Shown piece by piece: positions 8,454 to 16,969 of a stretch of DNA of 64,000 nucleotides. Numbering within the stretch: the stretch's first letter is position 1; the number at the start of each line of letters is the position of its first letter. The position numbers and the translations under genes were made by a program. Source of the stretch: Verrucomicrobiota bacterium (GTDB taxonomy: Bacteria; Verrucomicrobiota; Verrucomicrobiia; Opitutales; Opitutaceae); the NCBI GenBank assembly GCA_023416735.1, contig JAEZGX010000011.1, positions 62,001 through 126,000 on the forward strand, written 5' to 3'. Under the pieces are notes generated by a model. That model worked only from the letters and a program-made list of their open reading frames with translations. It did not search any database and was not told the DNA's origin.

Positions 8454-8927
8454 TCACTCGCACCCACAATCCCCCGCCCCATGCGCATGCCCGTGACGCA
8501 ACTCTTCCGTCGTCGCCTCGCGCGCACTCAACACTTCGACATCGAACGTCAAATCCACTCCGGCCAGCGGGTGATTGGCATCGAGCAACACTTCGTCGCC
8601 TTCGATCGCCGCCACGACCACCACCGGCGCGTGCCGGTCGTTCCCCGCTTGAAACGCATCGCCGACATTTAATTCCCCTTCGATCGGCAACAGCTCGCGC
8701 CGCACGCGCTGCACCTGTTCGTCGTCGCGCTCGCCATACGCTTTCGCCGCCGGCACTTCCACGCGCACTTTCGCTCCCGCCTCCACCGCGCGCAACTGCT
8801 CGTCAAGGCCGTCGATAATTTGTCCCGCTCCCTCGAGATACGTCACCGCCTCTCCGCCTGCCGACGTATCGATCACGCGCCCCTCCGGATCGCGCAAAGT
8901 GTAGTGGAAAGTCACGACGCGTGCCAT
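8454..8927 (-). CDS. slyD: FKBP-type peptidyl-prolyl cis-trans isomerase, SlyD-like
   Basis: Proline isomerase/chaperone of 157 residues. The FKBP half-domains (VVTFHYTLRDPEGRVID at the N-terminus; NHPLAGVDLTFDVEVL near 125) enclose an insert-in-flap segment (residues ~70-115), as in SlyD. YLEGAGQIIDGLDEQL is the conserved first active-site strand. The short tail HGHAHGAGDCGCE is His/Cys rich and could bind nickel or another metal, like the longer tail of E. coli SlyD. The ATG at 8927 is chosen; the 14-residue upstream extension (MLLDTWWLLLLLHG) has no family counterpart. Confidence 0.9.
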   Translation of the reverse strand: MARVVTFHYTLRDPEGRVIDTSAGGEAVTYLEGAGQIIDGLDEQLRAVEAGAKVRVEVPAAKAYGERDDEQVQRVRRELLPIEGELNVGDAFQAGNDRHAPVVVVAAIEGDEVLLDANHPLAGVDLTFDVEVLSAREATTEELRHGHAHGAGDCGCE

Positions 8928-9006
8928 GCCGTGAAGGAGCAGCAACAACCACCAAGTATCAAGTAACAAGATACACCGTTCTCCCCTAACCTCCGCACCC
9001 GCGCTG

Positions 9007-11532
9007 TCACGTCTCCTGTCGCAACACCTCCAACGGCGGATGCCGCGTGATCCCCCGATTCGTCACCATTCCCGTGATCAACGTGATCGCTACCGCGCCC
9101 GCAATCGACACCGCCAGCGCCCCCGGCGCCCACACGAACGGCGCCTTGAACACCCACTTCGCCAGCGCCGCATTCGCCCCCACCGCCAGCGCGCCGCCCG
9201 TCACCGCCGCCAGCACGCCGAGCACCACATACTCCACCACTTGAATCTGCTGCAGCTGGCGCCGTGTCGCCCCTAGCGTTCGCAACAACACCGTCTCGCG
9301 CACGCGCTGAAACCGCCCCGACAAGATCGCGCCCGCCAGCACGATCACACCGGTCAACACCGTGAATCCGGCCATGAACGAGATCACGAACGCCGCCTTC
9401 GCGAAAATGCTGTCGAACGTCTCCAGGATCAGCCGCAGATCGATCGCCGACACGCTCGGCAATTCCCGCCCGACCGCCTGCTGAATCTTTGCCGAAGCCT
9501 CGGCCGTCGGCGTCCGCACCGGTGCGATGAAGGTTTTCGGCGCCGGCTCTAGCACGCCTTCCGGAAACACCACGAAAAAGTTCGGCTGCAACCGCTGCCA
9601 CTCCACCCGCCGCAAACTTCCCACCACCACCGTCACCGGCACGCCTTGCACGTCGAACGTAAGGTCATCGCCAATCTTCACCCCGAGTTGCTGCGCCAAT
9701 CCCACTTCCAACGACACCGGCACGCGCTCCGCTCCTTCTTCCACCCGCCCCACGAAACCCCCCTCCATCAACGTCTCCGTATCCGAAAGTTCACCACGAT
9801 ACGTCGACCGATACTCCCGCCGCAGCGCCCATCCCGCGACGCCCGAATTCGGATCGCGCAGCAGCGCTTCCACGCTCTGCCCTTTCAACTCCACCAGCCG
9901 CATCGTCACCATCGGCGCACTCGACAACACCGGCGTTCCATTTGCCCGCGCCAGCTCCTCCAACCGCTCACGCTGATCTTCCTGCACGTCGAAGAACATC
10001 AGATTCGGACGATTCTCTCCACTAATCCCCTCGATCTTCGCCACGAGCGTCGCGCGCGTCAGCACGAGCGTGACCATTAAAAACGTCCCCAGCCCCAACG
10101 ACAGCAGCAGCAGCACCGTGCGATTGTTCGGCCGGTGCAAATTCGCCAATCCCTGCCGCACCACATACGGCAGCCCGCGCTTCGGCACGAACCGTCGCGC
10201 ACACCAAATGATCCCGCGCGCCAATCCCGCCAGCAGCGCAAACGCCACGCCCAATCCCGCCGCAAACCCGCCGCCCACTCGCACACTGCCCGCCTGCAAA
10301 ATCGCGAACCCCGCGATCGCCGCAGCGATCGCCAGAAAGATCCACTTCCGCCACGGATCCGCCTTCGTGCTCTCGCCCTGCGCCGACCGGATCGCCAGCA
10401 GCGGCGACACCCGCCTCACCGCCAAGAGCGGCAGCAGCGCGAACAACACACAAATCACCAACCCGGCCCCCGCTCCGCGCAACACCGCCGGCCACGATAT
10501 CACTGTCTCCACTTCAAACGGCAGAAAATCCTTCAACATCAACGGCAGCGCCACCTGCACCGCCACGCCGACGATTGCTCCCGTCACCGCCCCGATCAGC
10601 CCGAGAAAAAATCCCTGCACGAGATAGATCGAAAAACTCGCGCGCGCACTCGCGCCCAAACACCGCAGCACCGCCACCGTCCCGATCTTCTGCCGCACAT
10701 ACACGTGCATCGCACTCGCCACGCCGACCGCTCCCAGAAACAGCGCGATGAATCCCACCAGACTCAAAAACGCATACACATCGCGCAAATTCTCCCCAAG
10801 GTCTTCCTTCCGCTCCTGCACCGTCGTGTAACCCAGCCGCTCCGCCGCCAGCTTCTCGCGCGCGTCTTTCTCCACCGCCTGCGGATCCACCGTCTCCGGC
10901 AGTTTCAGATGCAGCCGGAAATTCGTGAACGCGTCGCGCCCTTCCAATCCCGCCGCGCGCAACGACTCCATCGACAAATACGCCCGCGGCGAAAACATCG
11001 CCACCGCCGCCGACTCTCCCGGAATTTTCTGCAGCCCGCCCGCCACCGTAAAGCGCCCTTCGCCGATCATCACCTCGTCGCCGGGCTTCACGTCGAACTG
11101 CACCATGATCGTCTCTTCGAGCACCACGAATTGTCCGCTCTTCACCTTTTCCATCGCATCCGCCGGCGCGGTCACCCGCTCTCCGTAAAACGGAAAATCG
11201 CCTTCGATTGCCCGCACCTGCACCAACCGCCGCTGAAATTCCCGCTGCGGAAACGTCACCATCGAGCGCAACGAAATCTCGCGCGCACTCTCCCCGCCCA
11301 ATTTCGAGAAGTAACTCAGCGCCTGCGGCGAAAACTCCGTCCGCGAATTCACCGTCAGATCCGCGCCGAGCAGCGATTTCGTCTGCTGCTCCACCGCGTG
11401 CTGCAAATTATCCCCCACCGAAGCGATCCCCACCAGCGCCGCAATCCCGAGCACAATCGAAAACGAAACCAACACGAGCCGCCGCCGCGAAGCCCGCGAA
11501 TCCCGCCACGCCATTTTGAGGATGAACCTCAT
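9007..11532 (-). CDS. ybbP: ABC transporter permease, YbbP/FtsX type
   Basis: 841-residue membrane component of an ABC system. The N-terminus has a single helix (LVLVSFSIVLGIAALVGIASVG), then a periplasmic MacB-like domain, a first FtsX domain of three or more helices (~250-400), a second periplasmic part and a C-terminal FtsX domain. This duplicated layout is that of E. coli YbbP and the LolCE class, which act as mechanotransmission machines rather than classic importers. The ATPase gene lies upstream (11696-12448) on the same strand. The TesA-like esterase gene diverges beyond it, the same neighbourhood as in E. coli. Substrate unknown. Confidence 0.9.
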   Translation of the reverse strand: MRFILKMAWRDSRASRRRLVLVSFSIVLGIAALVGIASVGDNLQHAVEQQTKSLLGADLTVNSRTEFSPQALSYFSKLGGESAREISLRSMVTFPQREFQRRLVQVRAIEGDFPFYGERVTAPADAMEKVKSGQFVVLEETIMVQFDVKPGDEVMIGEGRFTVAGGLQKIPGESAAVAMFSPRAYLSMESLRAAGLEGRDAFTNFRLHLKLPETVDPQAVEKDAREKLAAERLGYTTVQERKEDLGENLRDVYAFLSLVGFIALFLGAVGVASAMHVYVRQKIGTVAVLRCLGASARASFSIYLVQGFFLGLIGAVTGAIVGVAVQVALPLMLKDFLPFEVETVISWPAVLRGAGAGLVICVLFALLPLLAVRRVSPLLAIRSAQGESTKADPWRKWIFLAIAAAIAGFAILQAGSVRVGGGFAAGLGVAFALLAGLARGIIWCARRFVPKRGLPYVVRQGLANLHRPNNRTVLLLLSLGLGTFLMVTLVLTRATLVAKIEGISGENRPNLMFFDVQEDQRERLEELARANGTPVLSSAPMVTMRLVELKGQSVEALLRDPNSGVAGWALRREYRSTYRGELSDTETLMEGGFVGRVEEGAERVPVSLEVGLAQQLGVKIGDDLTFDVQGVPVTVVVGSLRRVEWQRLQPNFFVVFPEGVLEPAPKTFIAPVRTPTAEASAKIQQAVGRELPSVSAIDLRLILETFDSIFAKAAFVISFMAGFTVLTGVIVLAGAILSGRFQRVRETVLLRTLGATRRQLQQIQVVEYVVLGVLAAVTGGALAVGANAALAKWVFKAPFVWAPGALAVSIAGAVAITLITGMVTNRGITRHPPLEVLRQET

Positions 11533-11554
11533 CGCCGACCTCCCCGTGAGAAAA

Positions 11555-11584
11555 GATTCAAGATCCAGGATCCAAGATCCAGAG
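11555..11584. repeat. GATCCAAGATCC word in the ybbA-ybbP gap
   Basis: AAGATCCAGGATCCAAGATCC is the reverse-strand form of the GGATCTTGG words at 11701 and 18145. It lies 20-50 bases before the ybbP start, in the leader of that gene. Confidence 0.7.
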
Positions 11585-11643
11585 AACCTCCAAAACCAAA
11601 ATCCCCCACTGTGTCACATCGCGCCGCGAGTGTAGTTCTCAAG

Positions 11644-11679
11644 AAAGCCCGACAGCCTGCCCGGACTCGTCGGGCTTTT
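11644..11679. terminator. Hairpin with T-run inside the ybbA-ybbP operon
   Basis: AAAGCCCGAC (11644-11653) pairs perfectly with GTCGGGCTTT (11669-11678) across a 15-base loop. The A-run on one side and T-run on the other give it the look of an intrinsic terminator in both directions. It sits in the 163-base gap between ybbA (upstream) and ybbP (downstream), so it could attenuate transcription into ybbP. The loop word AGCCTGCCCGGACTCGT recurs at 12527-12550. Confidence 0.55.
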
Positions 11680-11695
11680 GAAATTTGATCCTTGT

Positions 11696-12448
11696 TCATT
11701 CTCTGGAGCTTGGATCTTGGACCGTGGAGCTTCCGTCGTGGCCGCCGATCCGGCCTCCCACCCCAGCCGCGTTATCGGCCACGACGGCCCCACCCTTCAG
11801 CCGAATCACCCGCTGACACTTCCGTGCCAGTTCGAGATCATGCGTCACGAGCACCAGCGTTGTGCCCCGCTCGCGATTGATCCCGAAAATCAAATCCACC
11901 ATCGCGTGCGCCGTATCGCCGTCGAGATTCCCCGTCGGCTCGTCGCAAAACAAAATCTTCGGCCGGTTCATGAACGCCCGCGCCAGCGCCACCCGCTGCT
12001 GTTCGCCGCCCGACAACTGCACCGGATAATGATCGTGCCGCGCCCCTAAACCCACCCGGCCCAACAACTCCCTCGCTTCCTCTTCGCGCCCGGTCTCGCC
12101 GCGCAGCTCCACCGGCACGAGCACGTTCTCCACCGCCGTCAGCGTCGGCACCAACTGAAAATTTTGAAACACGAACCCGACGTGCTCATTCCGCACGCGC
12201 GCCCGCGCGTCCTCGCTCATCTCGCCAATCTCCTCGCCTGCCAGTCGCACGCTCCCGCCACTCGGCCGATCGAGTCCCGCGCACAATCCCAACAGCGTCG
12301 TCTTCCCGCTCCCGCTCGGCCCCACGATCGCCAGGCTCGCGCCCGCCTCCACGTCGAAACTCACCTCGTGCAACACCGTCAAAGGTCCCGCCGCCGTCGC
12401 ATACGTTTTGGTGAGCCGCTGGACTTTCAACATCGTCTGATCAGTCAT
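11696..12448 (-). CDS. ybbA: ABC transporter ATP-binding protein, YbbA/LolD type
   Basis: 250-residue ATPase partner of the YbbP-like permease. Walker A is GPSGSGKT (43-50), the Q-loop is FVFQNFQLVPTLT, the signature is LSGGEQQR near 147, Walker B is ILFCDEPTG, and the H-loop is LVTHD. This is the MacB/LolD subclass of the ABC ATPases. The ATG at 12448 is used; an ATG at 12433 (MLKVQRL) is also possible. The C-terminal tail after GGRIGGHDG is encoded by the dispersed GGATCTTGG word (SSTVQDPSSRE), so it is unlikely to be a functional domain. Confidence 0.92.
   Translation of the reverse strand: MTDQTMLKVQRLTKTYATAAGPLTVLHEVSFDVEAGASLAIVGPSGSGKTTLLGLCAGLDRPSGGSVRLAGEEIGEMSEDARARVRNEHVGFVFQNFQLVPTLTAVENVLVPVELRGETGREEEARELLGRVGLGARHDHYPVQLSGGEQQRVALARAFMNRPKILFCDEPTGNLDGDTAHAMVDLIFGINRERGTTLVLVTHDLELARKCQRVIRLKGGAVVADNAAGVGGRIGGHDGSSTVQDPSSRE
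11701..11734. repeat. GGAGCTTGGATCTTGG word at the 3' end of ybbA
   Basis: CTCTGGAGCTTGGATCTTGG followed by accGTGGAGCTTCC. A near-identical word is at 18145-18171. Here it is read through in-frame on the minus strand as the last codons of ybbA. Confidence 0.75.
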
Positions 12449-12491
12449 TGAGAGCACCACCAAACAGACGAACCGCCCGAAAGAAAGCTCC

Positions 12492-13271
12492 GTGATATCA
12501 AACACATTTCTTCCTCACAGCTGCCAGCAGCCTGCCCCGACTCGTTGGCACCCACGAGCGGCTCTTCTTTTTTCCTCCCGCGAAACACGCGAACCCTCGC
12601 CAAATCAGAAACCGTTTCGCGCCCTTCCGCGTGTTCCGCGGGCACTCCTCCTCCTCCCTCTCCTTTTCATTTCCCTCGTGGTCTCCTCCACCCGCGCCGC
12701 CACTTCCGCCACCAAGACCATCGTCTGCTTCGGCGACAGCCTCACCGCCGGCTACGGCCTCGACGAACCGCTCGCCGAATCCTACCCCGCGCTCCTTCAG
12801 GAAAAACTCGCCGCCGCCAATCTTCCCTACCGCGTCGTCAACGCCGGCCTCAGCGGCGAAACCTCCGCCGGCGGGCTCCGCCGCATCGATTGGATTCTCC
12901 GCCAGCGCATCGATGTCTTCGTGCTCGCGCTCGGCGCCAACGACGGGCTTCGCGGCATCGAACCTTCCGTCACCCGCGCCAACCTCGACGCCATTCTCGA
13001 CCGCGTCCGCGCCAAATACCCGAACGCCCAAATTCTCGTCGCCGGCATGATGATGCCCGAATCGCTCGGCGCCTCCTACTCCCGCGAATACGCAGAAATC
13101 TTCCCCGCCGTCGCAAAAACCCACGACGCCGCGCTCATCCCTTTCCTGCTCGAAAACGTCGGCGGCATCGAAAGCCTCAATCAGCCCGATCGCATCCACC
13201 CCACCGCCGAAGGCCAAAAGATCCTCGCCGAAAACGTCTGGAAAATTCTCCAGCCGGTCCTCGCTCCGTAG
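12492..13271 (+). CDS. tesA: Secreted GDSL esterase, TesA/arylesterase type
   Basis: SGNH hydrolase that cleaves acyl esters or thioesters outside the cytoplasm. The catalytic blocks are plain: CFGDSLTAGYG (block I, Ser), GLSGETSAGG (block II, Gly), LGANDGLRG (block III, Asn) and DRIHPTAEGQ (block V, Asp-His). A hydrophobic signal segment (LLLLPLLFISLVVSS) precedes it. The start is uncertain: GTG at 12492 gives an unusually long N-terminus made partly of repeat words, and no ATG, GTG or TTG lies immediately before the signal segment. It diverges from ybbA-ybbP, the same arrangement as tesA-ybbA-ybbP in enterobacteria, which supports the assignment. Confidence 0.85.
   Translation: MISNTFLPHSCQQPAPTRWHPRAALLFSSRETREPSPNQKPFRALPRVPRALLLLPLLFISLVVSSTRAATSATKTIVCFGDSLTAGYGLDEPLAESYPALLQEKLAAANLPYRVVNAGLSGETSAGGLRRIDWILRQRIDVFVLALGANDGLRGIEPSVTRANLDAILDRVRAKYPNAQILVAGMMMPESLGASYSREYAEIFPAVAKTHDAALIPFLLENVGGIESLNQPDRIHPTAEGQKILAENVWKILQPVLAP
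12527..12550. repeat. GCCTGCCCCGACTCGTTGGC word
   Basis: A variant of the hairpin-loop word at 11654-11675 (AGCCTGCCCGGACTCGT), here in the upstream region of the tesA-like gene. Together with the words at 12579-12642 it fills the leader between the divergent ybbA and tesA genes. Confidence 0.6.
12579..12642. repeat. Diverged TTCGCG/TTCCGCG word pair before the esterase signal peptide
   Basis: CGCGAAACACGCGAACCCTCGC (12579-12600) and TTTCGCGCCCTTCCGCGTGTTCCGCGGG (12615-12642) are G+C-richer relatives of the TTCGTG arrays, one in each orientation. They run into the segment coding for the start of the signal peptide of the downstream esterase, which is why its start codon is hard to place. Confidence 0.55.
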
Positions 13272-13420
13272 CGCAACGCCCCCGGTTCGCACGCCGCGCG
13301 GCGAGTCGCGACGCCCCGGTCGATCCGCCCGCTTCACGTCTTAGGCGTGCAAGTGCGGGTTAAATCCTTGCCGCCTCGATCTTCCCGCGGCTCGCTTCCT
13401 GCTGCTTTCCAGCCCCACCC

Positions 13421-14308
13421 ATGTTCCTTCCAGCTCCGACGCCGCTCGAGCGGCTGCGCGGCACGTTCTTTCGTGCCAAGCGCTCGCTCGACGATTTCAG
13501 CAATCGCACGTTCCTGCGCGCCAAACACGCCCGTAAAGCCGCGGGTTGGGACGCCCGCATCGCCGACATCCTCGCCTCGCCCGACACCGCCCTCCTCCCT
13601 CGCGTCCCCAACGCCGGACTCGTGCGCGGCCACACTCAGGTCATGCACAACGGGCTGCTCGTCGCCAAAGACTGCTACTATCGCTGGCGCGGCACCCGGC
13701 TTTTCACCGCCACCCGCGGCGTCCACGAGCCCCAGGAAGAACGCGTCTTCTCCGAGGTCCTGAAACACATCCATCGCGGCGGCACCATGATCGAGCTCGG
13801 CGCCTATTGGGCGTTCTACTCGATGTGGTTCGCCCGCGAAGTCCCCGATGCCCGCTGCCTCATGGTCGAGCCCGTCCTCACCAACCTCGATCTCGGCCGC
13901 CGCAACTTCCGCCTCAACCGCCTCGACGGCGAATTTATCCGCGGCTTCGTCGGCTCCCAAAACAGCCGCCAGGGCCGCACGCTCACCGTCTGCGTGGACG
14001 ATCTCGTCGAGCAACGCGGCTTCGACCAAATCGACATCCTTCACTCCGACATCCAGGGCTTCGAAGACCAAATGTTGCAAGGCGCCGAACGCACGCTCCG
14101 GGCCCGCAAGGTTCGCTTCGCTTTTATTTCAACTCACTCCGAAGACCTCCACCGCCACTGCCGCGACGAGTTGCTTCGCCACGATTTCGAACTCATCGCC
14201 GACATCGATCTCGCTTCCTCCTTCAGCGTGGACGGCATTCTCGTCGGCAAACTCCGCGGCACCGACGGCCCCGCCCCCATCGCCCTCTCCCGCCGCCAGA
14301 AACTGTAG
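13421..14308 (+). CDS. FkbM-family methyltransferase
   Basis: 295-residue SAM-dependent O-methyltransferase. The SAM-binding loop GGTMIELGAYWAFYSMWFA lies near 117-135, the acidic end of strand 2 is VEPVLTN, and the FkbM-typical segment DILHSDIQGFEDQMLQGA lies near 203. The FkbM family often O-methylates sugars in polysaccharides and antibiotics, so a glycan substrate is likely but not shown. The TAG stop (14306-14308) is provided by a dispersed palindromic word. The convergent gene downstream is an aldo-keto reductase. Confidence 0.87.
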   Translation: MFLPAPTPLERLRGTFFRAKRSLDDFSNRTFLRAKHARKAAGWDARIADILASPDTALLPRVPNAGLVRGHTQVMHNGLLVAKDCYYRWRGTRLFTATRGVHEPQEERVFSEVLKHIHRGGTMIELGAYWAFYSMWFAREVPDARCLMVEPVLTNLDLGRRNFRLNRLDGEFIRGFVGSQNSRQGRTLTVCVDDLVEQRGFDQIDILHSDIQGFEDQMLQGAERTLRARKVRFAFISTHSEDLHRHCRDELLRHDFELIADIDLASSFSVDGILVGKLRGTDGPAPIALSRRQKL

Positions 14309-14330
14309 GGCGCGGTCTCCCGACCCCGCC
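14303..14330. repeat. GTAGGGCG-GGTC-TCCC-GACC palindromic word
   Basis: CTGTAGGGCGCGGTCTCCCG followed by ACCCCGCC. It is one base different from the element at 21136-21163. It folds into a hairpin around TCCC with one mismatch. It contains the stop codon of the FkbM gene and lies between two convergent genes. Confidence 0.8.
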
Positions 14331-14354
14331 GCTCCGCCGCCGCCTCGCTCCCGC

Positions 14355-15410
14355 TCAATCCCCGCGATTCCCCAACTCCACCGGAAACGGATTGCGCTCC
14401 TTGAATCCGCGCTGGTGCCAATATGGATAAATCGGCGTCCGCTTCGTCGCCGCATCCAGCTTCGCCACCTGCTCCGCCGTCAGATTCCACCCCACCGCCG
14501 CGATATTGTCGCGCAACTGCTGCTCGTTCCGCGCGCCGATGATCAGCGTCGACACCGTCGGCCGCTGCAGCAGCCAGTTCAGCGACACCTGCGCCACGCT
14601 CTTCCCCGTCTCCTTCGCGATCTCGTCGAGCACGTCGACCACGCGATAAACCTCCTCATCCGGCACCGGCGGACCCGCCTCGCGCGCGACCGCACTCTGC
14701 AACCGTGTCGTCTCCGGCAACGGTTGTCCCCGCCGAATCTTCCCCGTCAGCCGCCCCCAGCCCAGCGGACTCCACACCACCGTTCCCACGCGCTGATCCA
14801 CGGCCAGCGGCATCAGCTCCCATTCATACTCGCGCCCCACGAGCGAATAATACGCCTGATGGGCTACATAGCGCTCGTATCCATATTTCTCCGACACAGC
14901 GAGCGACTTCATCAAATGCCATCCCGAGAAATTCGAACACCCGATGTAGCGAATCTTCCCCGCGCGCACCAAATCATCGAGCGTCCGCAAGGTCTCCTCC
15001 ACCGGCGCCACCGCGTCGAATCCATGTAGCTGATACAAATCGATGTAGTCCGTCCCCAACCGTCGCAAACTTCCTTCCACTGCCTGAATCAAATGCTGCC
15101 GCGACGACCCGACATCGTTCGGCCCGTCCCCCGACCGAAACGTTCCCTTGGTCGAGATCAGCACGCGATCCCGCCGCCCCTTGATCGCCGCCCCCAAAAC
15201 TTCTTCCGAGCGCCCGCCCGAATACACGTCCGCCGAGTCGAACATGTTCAGCCCCGCCTCCAGGCAGATATCGACGAGCCGCGTCGCCTCCTGAGCCTCG
15301 CTCGAGCCCCACGATTTGAAGAACTCGTTCTGCGAGCCGCCAAACGTCCCCGTGCCCATCGTGAGCACCGGCACCTTCAAACCTGAACCACCGAGTTGAC
15401 GATATTCCAT
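14355..15410 (-). CDS. Aldo/keto reductase
   Basis: NADPH-dependent carbonyl reductase of 351 residues with a TIM-barrel fold. The catalytic tetrad is visible: Asp58 (NMFDSADVYSGG), Tyr63, Lys88 (LISTKG) and His129 (LYQLHGFD). The C-terminal NADP-binding segment is IIGARNEQQLRDN near 300. The sequence type (SEKYGYERYVAHQAYYSLVGREYEWEL) is that of the YakC/AKR-11-like group. The ATG at 15410 is used; 17 upstream residues have no family match. The next genes on the same strand are an enolase-superfamily dehydratase and a Gfo/Idh/MocA oxidoreductase, so a sugar pathway is plausible. Confidence 0.92.
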   Translation of the reverse strand: MEYRQLGGSGLKVPVLTMGTGTFGGSQNEFFKSWGSSEAQEATRLVDICLEAGLNMFDSADVYSGGRSEEVLGAAIKGRRDRVLISTKGTFRSGDGPNDVGSSRQHLIQAVEGSLRRLGTDYIDLYQLHGFDAVAPVEETLRTLDDLVRAGKIRYIGCSNFSGWHLMKSLAVSEKYGYERYVAHQAYYSLVGREYEWELMPLAVDQRVGTVVWSPLGWGRLTGKIRRGQPLPETTRLQSAVAREAGPPVPDEEVYRVVDVLDEIAKETGKSVAQVSLNWLLQRPTVSTLIIGARNEQQLRDNIAAVGWNLTAEQVAKLDAATKRTPIYPYWHQRGFKERNPFPVELGNRGD

Positions 15411-15543
15411 GGCGCCGTCGACAGGATCACGTTTCACCGCGACCGCAACCTGAAGACACACCGCATGCAGCCTCTCCTCTCGGCCCTTTCTCGTGCGGGA
15501 CCCTGCATCCTCCTGGTCGTTTGCTCCTGTAATCTCCGCGCAC

Positions 15544-16830
15544 TCACCGCTCCGTCACTTTCCGCTCCGCCTGCTCCAACCACTCCGGCCGCACCCGAAT
15601 TCCCCATCCCGGCCCGTCCGGCATCACCGCTTGCCCGTCTTTCACTTCCAGCGCCGGCTCGAACATCGCTCGCGCCTCCTTCGTGATGCCCGCCTCCGCT
15701 TCGATCGAGAACTCCACCTCTCCGCCTTTCGGCAACGCCGCGAGCATGTGCATCGTGAACACGGTCACCAGCGACACATTCGCCGCGTGAGGTTTCGTCA
15801 CGATCCCCGCCGCCTCCGCCATCTTCGCCACACGCCATGCCCGCGTCAGCCCGCCCACATAACAAATATCCGGCTGCACGATATCCACCGCCCCCATCGC
15901 AATCATCCGACGCCACTGCGCCATGTCGTTGTCCTGCTCGCCGCCCGATACATCGATCTTCAACGCCTCCGTCACTTCGCGCGTCCACTCGAGTTCCCAA
16001 TACGGACACGGCTCCTCATACATCGCATAATTCGCCTCCTCCAGCCGTCGCCCAAACTCGATCGCCACATCCGGGGTGTAACAACTGTTCGCATCCGCAA
16101 ACAACTCGACGTCATCGCCCACCGCCTTTCGCACCGCCGGGATAATCGCCTCACTCCGCCCCGGCGCCGCATCGCGGTTATGCCCCGTCGGCGTTCCCAA
16201 GCGGATCTTGAACGCCCGATAACCCATCTCGTCCTTCAACCGCGCCATTCGCGCCGCCTCGTCCGCCGGCGAAATATCCCTCCGCATGCTCGATCCATAC
16301 GCCGCCAGCGGCCGCACCGTCCCGCCCAACAGCTCCGCCACCGGCTTGCCCGTGAGTTGCCCATACAAATCCCAGATCGCTGTATCTACCCCCGACAACG
16401 CCCGGCACACCGCGGACCACGGCCACTTCATGTTCGCATCGATCACCTCGTCATTGATCGCATCGATGTCCGCGATGTCTTTCCCCAACACCCGCCGCGC
16501 AACGAGCTGATGCAGCACGTCCGCCGTGATGTTCGCCTCATACGGCGCGACCTGCCCCCACCCCACCGATCCATCGCTCGTCGTCACCCGCACGAGTGCC
16601 AGCATGTTCCGGCGAAACGTCTCCACCTTCGTGATCAGAAGTCCGCGCGGCACCACGCTCCACTCTCGGTAATCCGCCGTGCGTCCAAGATACGGATACA
16701 TCCCGCGCCCCGGCGGATGCGCCTGCCGCGCATTCGAAGTCGCTCCCTCTCCCGCCCTCCCCACCACCGGCGCCGCCGCCACCCACGCCGCCGTCTTCAA
16801 AAAATCCCGCCGCGAAGTTTTCATGTTCAT
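15544..16830 (-). CDS. Mandelate racemase/muconate lactonizing-type enzyme (enolase superfamily), Tat-exported
   Basis: 428-residue member of the enolase superfamily, most likely a sugar-acid dehydratase or epimerase. The N-terminus is a twin-arginine signal (MKTSRRDFLKT followed by a hydrophobic stretch), unusual for this normally cytoplasmic family. Metal ligands are FADANSCY (Asp), YEEPCPYWE (Glu) and SGGEQDN (Glu). The acid/base region has FKIRLG in place of the usual KxK, and the second-half base is in KPHAANVS (His). The start is either ATG 16830 or ATG 16824. Neighbours are an aldo-keto reductase and a Gfo/Idh/MocA oxidoreductase, so a periplasmic sugar-acid step is inferred. Confidence 0.88.
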   Translation of the reverse strand: MNMKTSRRDFLKTAAWVAAAPVVGRAGEGATSNARQAHPPGRGMYPYLGRTADYREWSVVPRGLLITKVETFRRNMLALVRVTTSDGSVGWGQVAPYEANITADVLHQLVARRVLGKDIADIDAINDEVIDANMKWPWSAVCRALSGVDTAIWDLYGQLTGKPVAELLGGTVRPLAAYGSSMRRDISPADEAARMARLKDEMGYRAFKIRLGTPTGHNRDAAPGRSEAIIPAVRKAVGDDVELFADANSCYTPDVAIEFGRRLEEANYAMYEEPCPYWELEWTREVTEALKIDVSGGEQDNDMAQWRRMIAMGAVDIVQPDICYVGGLTRAWRVAKMAEAAGIVTKPHAANVSLVTVFTMHMLAALPKGGEVEFSIEAEAGITKEARAMFEPALEVKDGQAVMPDGPGWGIRVRPEWLEQAERKVTER

Positions 16831-16910
16831 AGGGTAAAAAAAGAAAGCCGTATTCTCCGCGCCTGACGCTCCCGCCCCAAGAAAGTAGCAGCCCGCGCTC
16901 GCCGCTCGCC

Positions 16911-16943
16911 TCGTTCTCGTTCTCTTAATCGTTCTCGTTCTCC
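16911..16943. repeat. CTCGTTCTCGTTCTC word array (left arm)
   Basis: TCGTTCTCGTTCTCTTAATC followed by GTTCTCGTTCTCC. With the arm at 16970-16990 it forms an inverted pair in the 173-base gap between the enolase-family gene and the Gfo/Idh/MocA gene. Confidence 0.75.
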
Positions 16944-16969
16944 TTCTGCGTTGACGCGCCCGTAGCTCC

